Shown: one piece after another, positions 32,801-40,265 of the stretch | Numbering within the stretch: position 1 is the stretch's first letter | Layout of the letters: each line of letters opens with the position of its first letter | Assembly (NCBI GenBank): GCA_964649195.1 | Contig: CAZYPK010000013.1 | Location: forward strand, 1-55,140 | DNA: 55,140 nucleotides | From: JTS-RE9 sp964649195 | GTDB taxonomy: Bacteria; Planctomycetota; Phycisphaerae; Phycisphaerales; Phycisphaeraceae | Reading direction: 5' to 3' | The notes under the pieces: model-generated | Databases searched by the model: none | The model's input: the letters and a program-made list of their open reading frames with translations, nothing else | Told to the model about the DNA's origin: nothing | Translations under genes and position numbers: made by a program

Positions 32801-35582
32801 GGAGATTCTTGTCGCCACGATTCAGCAGATATGAGATTGCCGCGTCATAGGCCCTGTCCCCCACCATTTCAATCTGACTCTGTGCAAGGTCATCATTGAC
32901 GTACACGCCGTTCTTGCGGAGAGTCAGCCGTTGACCGGCGGTCAGTTCCTTCCATGCCTCGGCGAACATGACCGGTGTGGTATGTCCAACGGCTTCAGGG
33001 TTGGTGCCGCTGTCCATGCTCTGATATTGGGCGGACGCACTATCGATCGCCATTTCAAAAGATTGGAGCGGACTGATGTCCGATTCCATCGCGGCGGCAA
33101 GGTCTTTGTCGATGTCGGCTTTGGTGAAACGAAGTGGTTTTACTTGGCCGGTGGCTTTTGCGGCCTGAGTTTGGGCGGCGGCGCTTTGGGCTGGGGCGTC
33201 GAACGGATCAGTTCCTGCTGGAACGCCAGATAGTCCTTGAGTGACATCTTTGGCCGCTGCTTGTTCTTTTCCATGACCGGGTTCCTTTGCGGGCGATTGT
33301 ACCGCCTGATCGGTCATGCCTCCTGGCAGTGATGTTCGCCCCGCGATGTTGATGTATGGTTCGCCCTGTGCGTCCCATGTCGATGATGGTTGCAGGGCCT
33401 GCGGCGATCGCTCGATGCGCTGGGTGTCATCAAAAGGGTCCGCCACGGTTGTCGGCGGCTTCACCGGTACGGCAGCCTCGGCTCCCACATCACTTATCGC
33501 GGGGAGCGGTTGTTCAATTGGTGCCGAGGCGGCCACAGGCGTCTGCGGCACGCCCCGCCTGGCGACCTTGCGGAACGCCACCACCGTTTCGCCGCCTTCG
33601 CCAAGCGGCGGCAGCAGTTCCGGATCCCACCAGCCCTGATCGAATCGCCGCTGGGCCTGATACGGCCACAGGCTTGGATTGGCCATGAACGCCTCGGCAT
33701 CGTCGATGCTCCTGAACGTGGCGATCGGCCTGCCGTCGTCCGTGTAGGCCAGGCGGTTGATACGGGGCAGCGCTGGCGACACGCGCTCGCCGATGATGCG
33801 CTCCAACTCCGCCACATCGCCCAGGCCGTCGCCCCTGGCGTTTCGTTCCCGTTCGAGAACGGCTGATGACTCACGCGACACCTGCCCCCCGGAGCCTCGG
33901 GTCGGCCCCGCTTCGCCAGGCCCGGGCAGTGCGGGCGATTCCGTGCGCGGTCTGCCAACCGGATGCGTCGGCGCTCGCTCGGTGGCCGATGTCACAGGGG
34001 GTTCCGTTGAACCGGGTACGACTGATGAAGCCGGTGATGGTGATCCCCCGGATGTCCCGACGGCTCGCTGTCTGGCGAGATTCAACACGCCTTCGTGAAT
34101 CTGCCTGCGAAGCGGATCGGTTTCCGCCGCCGCCTTGCCTTCGTAACGGCGGATGAATGCCGCGAGCTTGTCGATGGGGATGTTCGCCACGAACTGTTGA
34201 AGGTCGGGATGCTGATCGGCGCGGAAGCCGCCCGTTGGAGAATTGCCAGCGGGTGATTCATGCGGGCCGGCACGGTTGCCGCCGGGCGCTTCGCCATGTT
34301 GAGCCTGGCGACTGCGAAGCACACCCAGAACGCCGCCCACCACCAGGAAGCCGGCGTTGATCCATTCATCGACCGTGACATCCTCCACCCGTCCGGCGGC
34401 GATCTTCTGCGCCAAGGTCGCGGCCGCGCTGAATGGATGGGCCGCCCCGTGAGCAACGAGCGAGGCATCCTCTTCGACGATCGCGTCAGGCAGCGCGGCG
34501 GCGGCACCGAACTCCGCGGCGCCAACCCCCATCGCCGTCATGCCCGCGGACATCGAGGCCAGCCACGCCGGCGAACCGGCTGCCGCCATCGCGGCCTGCA
34601 CGGCTTGCGCGGCACGTGCCGGCAAAGCCAGCGGAGCGGCCGCCGCCATCGCAGGCCCCGCCGAGACGATGCCATGGGCCAATCCTTCGGTCACTTGGCC
34701 GGCGGTGGTCGTCGGTGGGGCGATGGCGTTGTCCAGGTTCTGCCGGAAGAGCGTTCGCTGATCCTCCAGGTTTTCGTCGTCGGCACCCAGCAGCTTGCCG
34801 GCCGCCTGGGTGATCGATTCGATGCCTTGAGCGCCGCCGCGAAGGATATTGCCCGCGCCCCGCATGGCGCGATAGGGCAGGTCCGCCATGAAGTTTGGCC
34901 TTGCGGGATGCTCCTGGGCGGGTGCCGGGCGGAACAAATCGGGGTCGATCCGGGATGCTTGTTCGTTGAGTCGGGCAAGCAGTTGAGGGCTGATTTCAAG
35001 CGTGCCGTCGGGAAGAACGCGCCAGCCCGCCGCTTCGATGTCGCCGCGCGGTTGCGGCGTTTGCGGTTTTGTCGAGTGTCGTTTCCTGTACTCCTCCAGC
35101 ATCAGTTGTTCGCGCACATCGCCGACCGTTGCCGGAAACGCCTTCGACTTCATGCGTTCGATGGCCCGGATGACGCCGGGTGACGCCCCATCGCGCAGCG
35201 CCTTCTCATAGGCTCGAAGGTAGCGGTCGGCGGGGGGAGTCGGATCGAAACTTTCCGTGCCTGCGTGCCTCAATGCCTTCGTGCCTTCCCCCGCGCCTGC
35301 CTCAACCCCGCGCCACTGCGCCACCGTGGCCGGATCGGGCCTGGGAAGCGCGGCCCGCTGCACTGGTGTCATCGCCGCTTCCTGCTCTGCCGTCGATCCA
35401 CGGATGGCGTTGAACCGCTGCAAGGCTTGTCGCGTGCTTTCGTCCTTCGATTGCTTCTGCGTGTCGTCGAAGGGATCGGCGACCGCCGTGGCACCCCCAG
35501 AGTGCCGGGGGCGCCGGGGGGCGCCTTGCGTCTTATCGAACGGATCGTCGGGAATGCGCTGGGTGTCGTCGAAGGGATTCAT
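29811..35582 (-). CDS. Giant 1923-aa polyvalent-like element protein
   Basis: The N-terminus repeats the motif [ND]PFD[DK]TQ at about residues 2-8, 13-19 and 36-42. It recurs near 714 (ADPFDDTQ) and as TDPFDAP near 794. Two Ala/Gly-rich hydrophobic blocks lie at about 305-370 (GMTAMGVGAAEFGAAAALP) and 1658-1693 (AAAGTGAVFILALAVGG). A segment of lower GC (about 32390-33150, residues 810-1065) includes GPQMGLLGDK and GQLFETKP, similar to linker motifs of phage polyvalent proteins. Middle and C-terminal parts are helical. No peptidase or lytic site recognised. Likely an injected or virion-internal protein (inference). Confidence 0.75.
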   Translation of the reverse strand: MNPFDDTQRIPDDPFDKTQGAPRRPRHSGGATAVADPFDDTQKQSKDESTRQALQRFNAIRGSTAEQEAAMTPVQRAALPRPDPATVAQWRGVEAGAGEGTKALRHAGTESFDPTPPADRYLRAYEKALRDGASPGVIRAIERMKSKAFPATVGDVREQLMLEEYRKRHSTKPQTPQPRGDIEAAGWRVLPDGTLEISPQLLARLNEQASRIDPDLFRPAPAQEHPARPNFMADLPYRAMRGAGNILRGGAQGIESITQAAGKLLGADDENLEDQRTLFRQNLDNAIAPPTTTAGQVTEGLAHGIVSAGPAMAAAAPLALPARAAQAVQAAMAAAGSPAWLASMSAGMTAMGVGAAEFGAAAALPDAIVEEDASLVAHGAAHPFSAAATLAQKIAAGRVEDVTVDEWINAGFLVVGGVLGVLRSRQAQHGEAPGGNRAGPHESPAGNSPTGGFRADQHPDLQQFVANIPIDKLAAFIRRYEGKAAAETDPLRRQIHEGVLNLARQRAVGTSGGSPSPASSVVPGSTEPPVTSATERAPTHPVGRPRTESPALPGPGEAGPTRGSGGQVSRESSAVLERERNARGDGLGDVAELERIIGERVSPALPRINRLAYTDDGRPIATFRSIDDAEAFMANPSLWPYQAQRRFDQGWWDPELLPPLGEGGETVVAFRKVARRGVPQTPVAASAPIEQPLPAISDVGAEAAVPVKPPTTVADPFDDTQRIERSPQALQPSSTWDAQGEPYINIAGRTSLPGGMTDQAVQSPAKEPGHGKEQAAAKDVTQGLSGVPAGTDPFDAPAQSAAAQTQAAKATGQVKPLRFTKADIDKDLAAAMESDISPLQSFEMAIDSASAQYQSMDSGTNPEAVGHTTPVMFAEAWKELTAGQRLTLRKNGVYVNDDLAQSQIEMVGDRAYDAAISYLLNRGDKNLQLSSFARKVMESPGRYDEATRLRAYLRVQWDDMTVEQRRQPQEIVAVSDMPEGTTIRIRGEEFTIVKEGDELILRDGIDLYVEDVKSLPVDKGSMKKPEPSTAMEKTSGPQMGLLGDKTAGGITGSKSGQLFETKPASSKAMEEDAAFREKQTPRDSETGNIFNDDRGAVSVDEIAQSLGRAAFHGVTAPLAVVGRVGKWLTDLWSKPLLRVVEDQGKGAGKLLAQRARQALDHARAIQGELADALRQVQKAAGGASRNSRRAVRELAAIDWSTSTTPGVEYGFTRFQQTVEGARPLPADPVEAAIVQGYRDLVGKTDTMAEQLNIKAFDSQSGTWRPFTKARDGARLLRAPTAEFFDILHGGPGTHAYDALAQVLADANQLPHQVALATLNQLRERSLIKRNAFESIRNLDLFPSHLRIDGRVVPLLYSDPFSAATALVNNSSLRLGFVKAFGGQDMDGTISSGLIEQFAAQGGRRQDAEDLFRSLHAMPIDEAAGRITKPGMIAHEGMRSFRMVLSLYRVALLTRSAIPNLPEPLAKVPAMAGLGRWLRAWGELVRHPQDAAVETARMGARTAAVMNLLVEPGRKREGIARIARELGLRITGSIPVNELNELHSAVAGMIMAADLKAGRSTIFDRVRLELLGFSEAEVGSIMSGSARPELYQAITTRFAEWTQGSTSMASERSRKANSRLWNSLIAFDSYGQMTMDRMGRVNRVLFDALGNARHDPKKAFAAAGVAAGFYLGHAAAGTGAVFILALAVGGTAGLALKWREATHDPDGFALESARYALLSGPADAVWKSATADEGETFEPLERAMLPVSLLNEARQLFAGEGRYRDQEMMERVATFMRSSMPIGKVVATTMVALGISERDQARDAAIAAYWRWRREHTPIARTTLRNQHEEAGRFSIHMRRFHEAAKAGDDPVPHLLEALRIGAAQGRDEKAVAASIRGRRLLPLLEDADQPKLREAIGPEAYRQLQAWDELLSSWADVISPSRQ

Positions 35583-35704
35583 GAGTCGTCCTTAAAGGGG
35601 AGGCATGAAGGGGAACTTGCCTCCCCCCTCCGTGCCTGCGTGTCTTGTGATTTCGGATTTCGGATTCTCAACTCGGAACCCGGAACTCGGAACTCGAAAC
35701 TTCT

Positions 35705-37267
35705 TTATTGGCCCAGGTAGCGGGCCGCTGCGCCGGAGCCGAATCGGTGATCGAACGCATCCCGCAGCGAAGGATCGCTCTTGAGCTTGTTGATGCTCGC
35801 CTCGGTGGGTTGTTCAAAGCCGGCGGTTGAGGATGCGCCCGAAGCCTGTGCACCCTTGGCCGGCGGCGAACTCAGAAGTCCATCCACCTCCCGTTCGATG
35901 GTGTTGATCTCCTCCTGGATGCGGCGTGCCTGTTCACGATCGGCGGGATCCTTCGACATGCGAAGCAGCGGCAACCCCTGATAGAGGCTGGCCAGTTTCT
36001 TCTGCATCGCGTTGATCCGCATCCGCGTGGCTTCGGGCAGGCGATTCTTGATCGCCTCGATTTCCGCTTCGATCTTCGCCCGCTTCGCGTCGGCGTTGGG
36101 ATCAGAGGAAGACGGCTGAGGATTGCGAAGGCTCTCGGCCTTGGCGCGATTCACTTCCGTTTCCGATTCAAGGTGCAGCCGTTGCTGCTGGGCCAACGCG
36201 GACGCCTGGGAGCGCTGTTGATCCTCGATTTGTCGTTGACGCTCGACGGTTTCCCTGGCGGCGGTGACGTGGGGCAGCGACTGAGGGCCGCTCTTGGCCG
36301 CACGGTTCATGTTCATCTGGCGGATGTCGGCTTGCCGCTGGGCGAACTGTTCGTGCGTTTCATCGCCCCGGCGGGCGGCACCCCCGGCTTTGTCCCCGCC
36401 CGTGCTGAACCCGCTGGGGCGCAGCGGCGCTCTGGCCTTGGGTCCAAGACCGACGCCCGCCATGTTGTCGGCGTTGACGCCGGCGGCGAGCATCTGAGCC
36501 TGGGCGTTCTGCACCGCCTGCGCCGATTGGTGTTGCCAGGGAGCCTGACCGGTGCGGATGAGGTAATCGACCACGGCGCTGCGATTGCGACTGTCATGGG
36601 CGTCCTGATTCATGCCCTGCGTGCGGGGATCGCCCGAAGGCCCATGCGGGGTGACGTTGTTGACGCGATCCCAGACGGCCGCCATGTCGGGGTCGGCCGG
36701 CCGGGGGGAGGCCGGCATCGGCCTCCGGCGCGCTTGCAGTTGCTGCGGGGTGGGCGTGTAGTGTGCCGGCACGCTCGGCATCATGCGCGGACGGGCCGCT
36801 GTTGAAGCCGTCGGATTTGCCGATGGCGGGATCGTCGGCATCATCCGTCCGGGGACGATGCCCGCCGCCTTGAGTCCGGCGGCGTTGTTCTGGTACATCC
36901 TGATGCGGTCGGCCTCGCGGTCGGCGAGTTGTTCGGGCGTCAGCGGCTTGCCGCGGATATTTCCAGGGGGGCGTGGCGGGATGATGATCCCGCTGTTGGA
37001 GACATAGTTGTTGCTTGCAGGAGCAGTGGCAGCGGCAGCGGCAGGAGCAGTGGCAGGAGCAGTTGCGGCGGGCGCGACGCGAGGTGTGGGCGCACGCGGC
37101 GGAACCGGCGGTGTCGGCTTGCCCGCCTGCGTCGGCGTGGTCTCGCCCATCGGCCTTCGAGGAAGCGGTGCCGTCAGGTCGATCGCCTCATCGTCGAGGC
37201 CTATCACATCCTCCGGGCGGCGGCGGGGACGGCGAGGGAGTGGAAGGTTCGGATACATCGGTGTCAT
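35705..37267 (-). CDS. Pro/Ala-rich, coiled-coil element protein (520 aa)
   Basis: Starts MTPMYPNLPLPRRPRRRP after AAGGAAA. Residues 1-130 are Pro/Arg/Ala-rich, with APATAPAAAAATAPAS encoded by GGAGCAGTGGCAG-type repeats at about 37018-37060. The middle is disordered. Residues 390-490 form a probable coiled coil (AKRAKIEAEIEAIKNRLPEA, RRIQEEINTIEREVDGLL). Function unknown; position beside the giant gene suggests a partner. The 122 bp between it and the giant gene hold no gene. Confidence 0.7.
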   Translation of the reverse strand: MTPMYPNLPLPRRPRRRPEDVIGLDDEAIDLTAPLPRRPMGETTPTQAGKPTPPVPPRAPTPRVAPAATAPATAPAAAAATAPASNNYVSNSGIIIPPRPPGNIRGKPLTPEQLADREADRIRMYQNNAAGLKAAGIVPGRMMPTIPPSANPTASTAARPRMMPSVPAHYTPTPQQLQARRRPMPASPRPADPDMAAVWDRVNNVTPHGPSGDPRTQGMNQDAHDSRNRSAVVDYLIRTGQAPWQHQSAQAVQNAQAQMLAAGVNADNMAGVGLGPKARAPLRPSGFSTGGDKAGGAARRGDETHEQFAQRQADIRQMNMNRAAKSGPQSLPHVTAARETVERQRQIEDQQRSQASALAQQQRLHLESETEVNRAKAESLRNPQPSSSDPNADAKRAKIEAEIEAIKNRLPEATRMRINAMQKKLASLYQGLPLLRMSKDPADREQARRIQEEINTIEREVDGLLSSPPAKGAQASGASSTAGFEQPTEASINKLKSDPSLRDAFDHRFGSGAAARYLGQ

Positions 37268-37502
37268 GATGAAGTTTCCTTGTTGAGTGGTTTAGCGAGA
37301 GCGTTCCTGACGACAATTTCAACGGCGGCACCGGACCACGCCGGGCCGCGAGCAGCCATTGGACCAATTGGTCCTTGTCCGCACGGTTCAATTCACGAAT
37401 CCAACCCAAATCCGGCGGCGGCGGACGTTGCATGTTTTGCCGTTCCGCAAAGAACGTGGCATGTTGCCGTTCAAGGGTGATGATCCGGGTTCGCAAACTC
37501 AT
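37188..37502 (-). CDS. Small element protein (104 aa)
   Basis: Starts at an ATGA overlap with the upstream gene's stop (37499). N-terminal helix MSLRTRIITLERQHATFFAERQ, then PPPPDLGWIRELNRADKDQLVQWLLAARRG. The C-terminal Ser/Pro tail overlaps the start of the 520-aa gene by 80 bp. Function unknown. Confidence 0.6.
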   Translation of the reverse strand: MSLRTRIITLERQHATFFAERQNMQRPPPPDLGWIRELNRADKDQLVQWLLAARRGPVPPLKLSSGTLSLNHSTRKLHHDTDVSEPSTPSPSPPPPGGCDRPRR

Positions 37503-37846
37503 GATGGCCTCTCTGAAACGGATGTTTCCCGCACTGATGATTGCTCGTCATTCCAGTTCTCCCAATCGTCGTGGTGACTTGATGCGTCTCTCGCATCCTC
37601 ATCCTCATCGCACCATGCGACTGTCGCCGGCAGTCTTCCGCAGCGGCCGCATCGCAACAGTTCGATGGCTTGTTCGTAAGTGCGTGCGGTCGCCTCGTGC
37701 CGTGCCCGATGGCCTTCCTTCGGTGCATGTCGGGTAACGCGAACGAAGCCACACCCACGGGCTTTGCCATAGCCGCAGGAACACATCGTCAGACGCTCGC
37801 GCAGCGCGGTCTCCAATGCCTTCAGTCTGCTTTTCAATGCCGACAT
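37499..37846 (-). CDS. Small Cys-containing element protein (115 aa)
   Basis: MSALKSRLKALETALRERL is a helix; CSCGYGKARGCGF and LLRCGRCGRLPATVAWCDE could form a zinc site. Acidic tail. Overlaps genes on both sides, so it belongs to the right-arm operon. Function unknown. Confidence 0.65.
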   Translation of the reverse strand: MSALKSRLKALETALRERLTMCSCGYGKARGCGFVRVTRHAPKEGHRARHEATARTYEQAIELLRCGRCGRLPATVAWCDEDEDARDASSHHDDWENWNDEQSSVRETSVSERPS

Positions 37847-38196
37847 GGCGTCTCTCCTCCGGCCAGTTGTTCGAGTTCCTCCAGCCGTTCGAGCAGGTCC
37901 ATTTCGACGGGCTTGCCCAGCAGCCGATCGAGCAGTTCACGAGCCGCCGACACGTCACCCGCCTTGGCCTCGGCAAGCATGGCGACAATCACCTCCCGTA
38001 AATCCTCTTCGCTGACGGCGTTGATCATCGCTGCCCGCAACTTGGCGACCTTGCCCGCCAGCGGGTTGCCCTTGCCGCCTCGCCAGCCTTTGACGAATCT
38101 GCCGGTGGACGAATCGCGTCCGAGCGCGGGCATCGCCGCCTGGTGTTCGTCCGCTCTTCGAGGACCATTTGCTCCTTGAGTTGATGGCATGGTCAT
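37834..38196 (-). CDS. DUF5681-like element protein (120 aa)
   Basis: Contains GRDSSTGRFVKGWRGGKGNPLAGKVAKLRAAMINAVSEEDLREVIVAMLAEAKAGDVSAARELLDRLLGKPVE, the layout of DUF5681 proteins often encoded near phage terminase genes. No terminase follows here. Ribosome site GGAG before 38196; its start overlaps the stop of the upstream frame (ATGA). Confidence 0.75.
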   Translation of the reverse strand: MTMPSTQGANGPRRADEHQAAMPALGRDSSTGRFVKGWRGGKGNPLAGKVAKLRAAMINAVSEEDLREVIVAMLAEAKAGDVSAARELLDRLLGKPVEMDLLERLEELEQLAGGETPCRH

Positions 38197-38315
38197 CGTT
38201 CTCCTTGCTCGGAAACACAGGGCAAAGCACGGCGAGCGATGGCCAGGATCGCGCTTCTGTCTTCGCTCGACAGCCGAGGCCAGGCGTTGATGATGTCGTT
38301 GAGCGATTTGTCCAT
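38193..38315 (-). CDS. Short right-end frame (40 aa), possible integrase extension
   Basis: MDKSLNDIINAWPRLSSEDRSAILAIARRALPCVSEQGER. The ATG at 38315 has no clear ribosome site. The same frame is open upstream through the att core into the integrase relic (to 38492). In an excised circle it would be continuous with int, adding 70 residues after LQNR. It may therefore be the true integrase C-terminus rather than a separate gene. The stop overlaps the next start. Confidence 0.55.
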   Translation of the reverse strand: MDKSLNDIINAWPRLSSEDRSAILAIARRALPCVSEQGER

Positions 38316-38405
38316 CACAAGCCCCGATGCGTCCGTCGCGGACCCCGCCGCGCGCCCCGCTTCGCGCCCCGGAACCTCATTCTCGTCATGCAATCGCGGA
38401 TTCTG

Positions 38406-38455
38406 GCGGTTTTGTAAACCGCAGGTCGCCGGTTCAAATCCGGCAGGTGGCTTTG
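38406..38455. repeat. attR core (50-bp direct repeat)
   Basis: Second perfect copy of the tRNA-Thr 3' half, with no tRNA 5' half before it. It marks the right end of the element, 244 bp upstream of the clpP start codon. Confidence 0.95.
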
Positions 38456-38602
38456 GGGACGGCGTTTTTGGCGCTGATTCGTCCATCATCATCCGATTGC
38501 CGTCCGCTCGTATCCCCGTCGCTCGCTCCGAAATGCGCTCCGCGGATGCGATGCCATCGGCGGAAGTTGCCGGCGAAGCAGGCGCTGCGTCTTGTGTCTG
38601 TC
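38456..38602 (-). pseudogene. Relic of a second integrase 3' end beyond attR
   Basis: On the minus strand this encodes DAAPASPATSADGIASAERI ... MMMDESAPKTPSPKPPAGFEP, in frame with the att core. The resident integrase has DAAPVSPATSADGIASAGRI ... VMMDESAPRRAFSKPPAGFEP. About three quarters of roughly 60 residues agree. Homology stops at about 38602. So the host DNA right of attR is the left end of another, related element. Confidence 0.85.
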
Positions 38603-38699
38603 TCTTTCACCTTCGTCCTTCATTTCCTTCCCTCTGCGGTCCCCGCTATGATGCCCGCGCGTTTTCGTTTTTGATTGTTTGCACGAGAGGCTTAATGAA

Positions 38700-39404
38700 A
38701 TGAACCAGACTTCCTCGCCGCTGATGCCGTCCATGCAGGGTGTTCATCCTTCCGATCCGGTCCGGTTGCCCCACGCCGGCACGCCCTGGTTTCAACAGGC
38801 CTTGGGCGCCCAGTCCGCCGCCGCTCCGATGCAGCGTTATCGCGAGTTGACCATTGATGACCTGCTGCTGGAGAACCGCGTCGTGTTCCTCATCGGCGAG
38901 ATCAATTACGCCTCGGCCACCCGCGTCATCATGAGCCTGCTCTACCTCCAGAGTCAGAAGAAGGGGCAGGACATCAGCCTTTACATCAACAGCCACGGCG
39001 GCTCCGTCGATGACACCCTGGCCATCTACGACACCATCAACTTTCTGGGCTGCGATGTCGCCACCTACTGCATCGGCCGCGCCCAGTCCGGCGGCGCGAT
39101 CGTGCTCTCCGCAGGCAAAAAAGGCAAACGCTACATCCTGCCTCACGCCCGCGTGATGATCCACCAACCCTACGGCGGCGTCACCGGGCAGGCCTCGGAC
39201 ATCCAGATTCAAGCCGAGGAAATCCTCAAGAACAAGGCCACCCTCACCGGCATCCTCGCCCAGCAGACCGGCAAGACGCCCGAACAGGTCGAACTGGACA
39301 GCGAACGCGACCGCTACTTCTCCGCCGAGGAAGCCAGGGAATACGGCATCGTCGATGAGGTGCTCTACGTCGATAACTCGCCGACGCCTCCGCCGATTCT
39401 TTGA
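38700..39404 (+). CDS. clpP: ClpP protease subunit
   Basis: 234 aa, serine peptidase S14. Triad: Ser130 in CIGRAQSGGAIVLSAG, His155 in PHARVMIHQPYGG, Asp204 in DSERDRYFSAEEA. The Ser motif AQSGGA differs from the common AASMGA. The N-terminal extension of about 45 residues is longer than classical ClpP and may include a propeptide. Usual role: cytosolic ATP-dependent proteolysis with ClpX/ClpA. Start MNQTSSPLM preceded by GAGAGG. The element and relic end just upstream, so its promoter lies in about 100 bp. Confidence 0.93.
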   Translation: MNQTSSPLMPSMQGVHPSDPVRLPHAGTPWFQQALGAQSAAAPMQRYRELTIDDLLLENRVVFLIGEINYASATRVIMSLLYLQSQKKGQDISLYINSHGGSVDDTLAIYDTINFLGCDVATYCIGRAQSGGAIVLSAGKKGKRYILPHARVMIHQPYGGVTGQASDIQIQAEEILKNKATLTGILAQQTGKTPEQVELDSERDRYFSAEEAREYGIVDEVLYVDNSPTPPPIL

Positions 39405-39446
39405 TCGATGGAAGAGAAAGCGACAAGGCGAGGAAGCGACAAGGCG

Positions 39447-39487
39447 ATTATTTAATACTTAATGCTTATTACTTAATGGCTATTTCA
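39447..39487. repeat. AT-rich TAATACTTA element, copy 2 (one arm)
   Basis: ATTTAATACTTAATGC, TTATTACTTAATGGC and TATTTCAAGGCATC match the left arms at 5003 and 52636. No opposing arm is seen here. Between clpP and hepT; the rest of 39488-39575 is featureless. Confidence 0.7.
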
Positions 39488-39575
39488 AGGCATCGGATTG
39501 CGTGACGTTCCTCGCTTGGGGCGACGCTTGTTTCCGATATGGCCGTCGGTACTGATTCCGCGTGCCGTGTCTGGA

Positions 39576-39908
39576 TCAGAGCATGGCGCCCAATGGATCA
39601 ACAAGCGGCGGAAGGTCAACGTGAATCGTGTCCCAAAGTATCCGCAGATCCACTCCGAAATAGACGTGAACAACGATATTGCGAACGGACCGCATCACCG
39701 TCCAAGGCACATGTGGATTCACGTCGGTCACTTCTGAAGGCATCCGCGCCGCCGCCTCCCCGATGACCGCAAAGTTCCGAATCACGGCATCGATTGTCTT
39801 TTCATCCGCTGCAAAATCTTCAAAGGTCATGCCATCCACATAGCGATGCACCTTTGCAATCGCTTCGAGGATGTCGGCGATGCGGAGTTTCCAATCTCTA
39901 GGCGGCAT
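39576..39908 (-). CDS. hepT: HepT-like toxin (DUF86)
   Basis: 110 aa. Helical HEPN protein with Rx4HxY (RNIVVHVYF, Arg76-His81-Tyr83), the RNase active site of HepT. RNFAVIGEAAARM and the ILW-like segment fit the family. Overlaps mntA by 11 nt. Toxin of the MntA/HepT (type VII) system, in which MntA adds AMP to HepT near its active site. Confidence 0.88.
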   Translation of the reverse strand: MPPRDWKLRIADILEAIAKVHRYVDGMTFEDFAADEKTIDAVIRNFAVIGEAAARMPSEVTDVNPHVPWTVMRSVRNIVVHVYFGVDLRILWDTIHVDLPPLVDPLGAML

Positions 39909-40197
39909 TCACAGCCTCCCTCTGAATCTGATCGCGCATGGATGGCCGAATCGCTGCGCGAGTCACCAGATCGACTTCCTTGCCAAGCAGCCGTTTGAGT
40001 TCAATGCCCAGTCTTGCGAAAGCGAACATCCCAATGCGCCGGTCCGGGTCGAACTCCACGAGAATATCCACGTCACTGTCCGCACGGGCTTCGTCACGCA
40101 CGTAGGAGCCGAACAGAGAGAGGTGTGTCACTCCAAAATCGCGCCTTAGCGTCGCCGCGTTGGAGGCAAGGATGGTGAGAATGTTGCTTCGAGTCAT
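39898..40197 (-). CDS. mntA: MntA-like nucleotidyltransferase antitoxin
   Basis: 99 aa from MTRSNILTIL. The motif GSX10DXD (Gly30-Ser31 to Asp42-Val-Asp44, in LFGSYVRDEARADSDVDILV) is complete. Upstream of hepT as in known pairs. It is expected to AMPylate HepT. The longer frame to 40257 has no ribosome site. Confidence 0.88.
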   Translation of the reverse strand: MTRSNILTILASNAATLRRDFGVTHLSLFGSYVRDEARADSDVDILVEFDPDRRIGMFAFARLGIELKRLLGKEVDLVTRAAIRPSMRDQIQREAVNAA

Positions 40198-40265
40198 GGA
40201 ATCACCCAAGAAGTCAATGGGCTGGAATTGGCGGCACAAACAACCACATTCAATCATAGTGTAAT

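Larger units (their letters stand above)
19951..38455. mobile_element. 18.5-kb tRNA-Thr integrative element with a replication module
   Basis: Bounded by 50-bp att repeats and carrying an integrase next to attL. Gene order: integrase, AlpA-like, exonuclease, three accessory genes, control region, replication module with internal iterons, a 372-aa protein, a TA-like pair, then a long right-arm operon with a 1923-aa protein. No large terminase, portal, capsid, tail, lysis or conjugation gene is seen. I read it as a phage-satellite-like or degenerate prophage element able to excise and possibly replicate (inference). Confidence 0.9.

Noticed and set aside
19951..38455. Complete tailed prophage
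   Set aside because: No large terminase, portal, capsid, tail or lysis gene could be recognised.
38406..38455. Second tRNA-Thr gene
   Set aside because: Only the 3' half is present; the acceptor 5' strand and D arm are missing.
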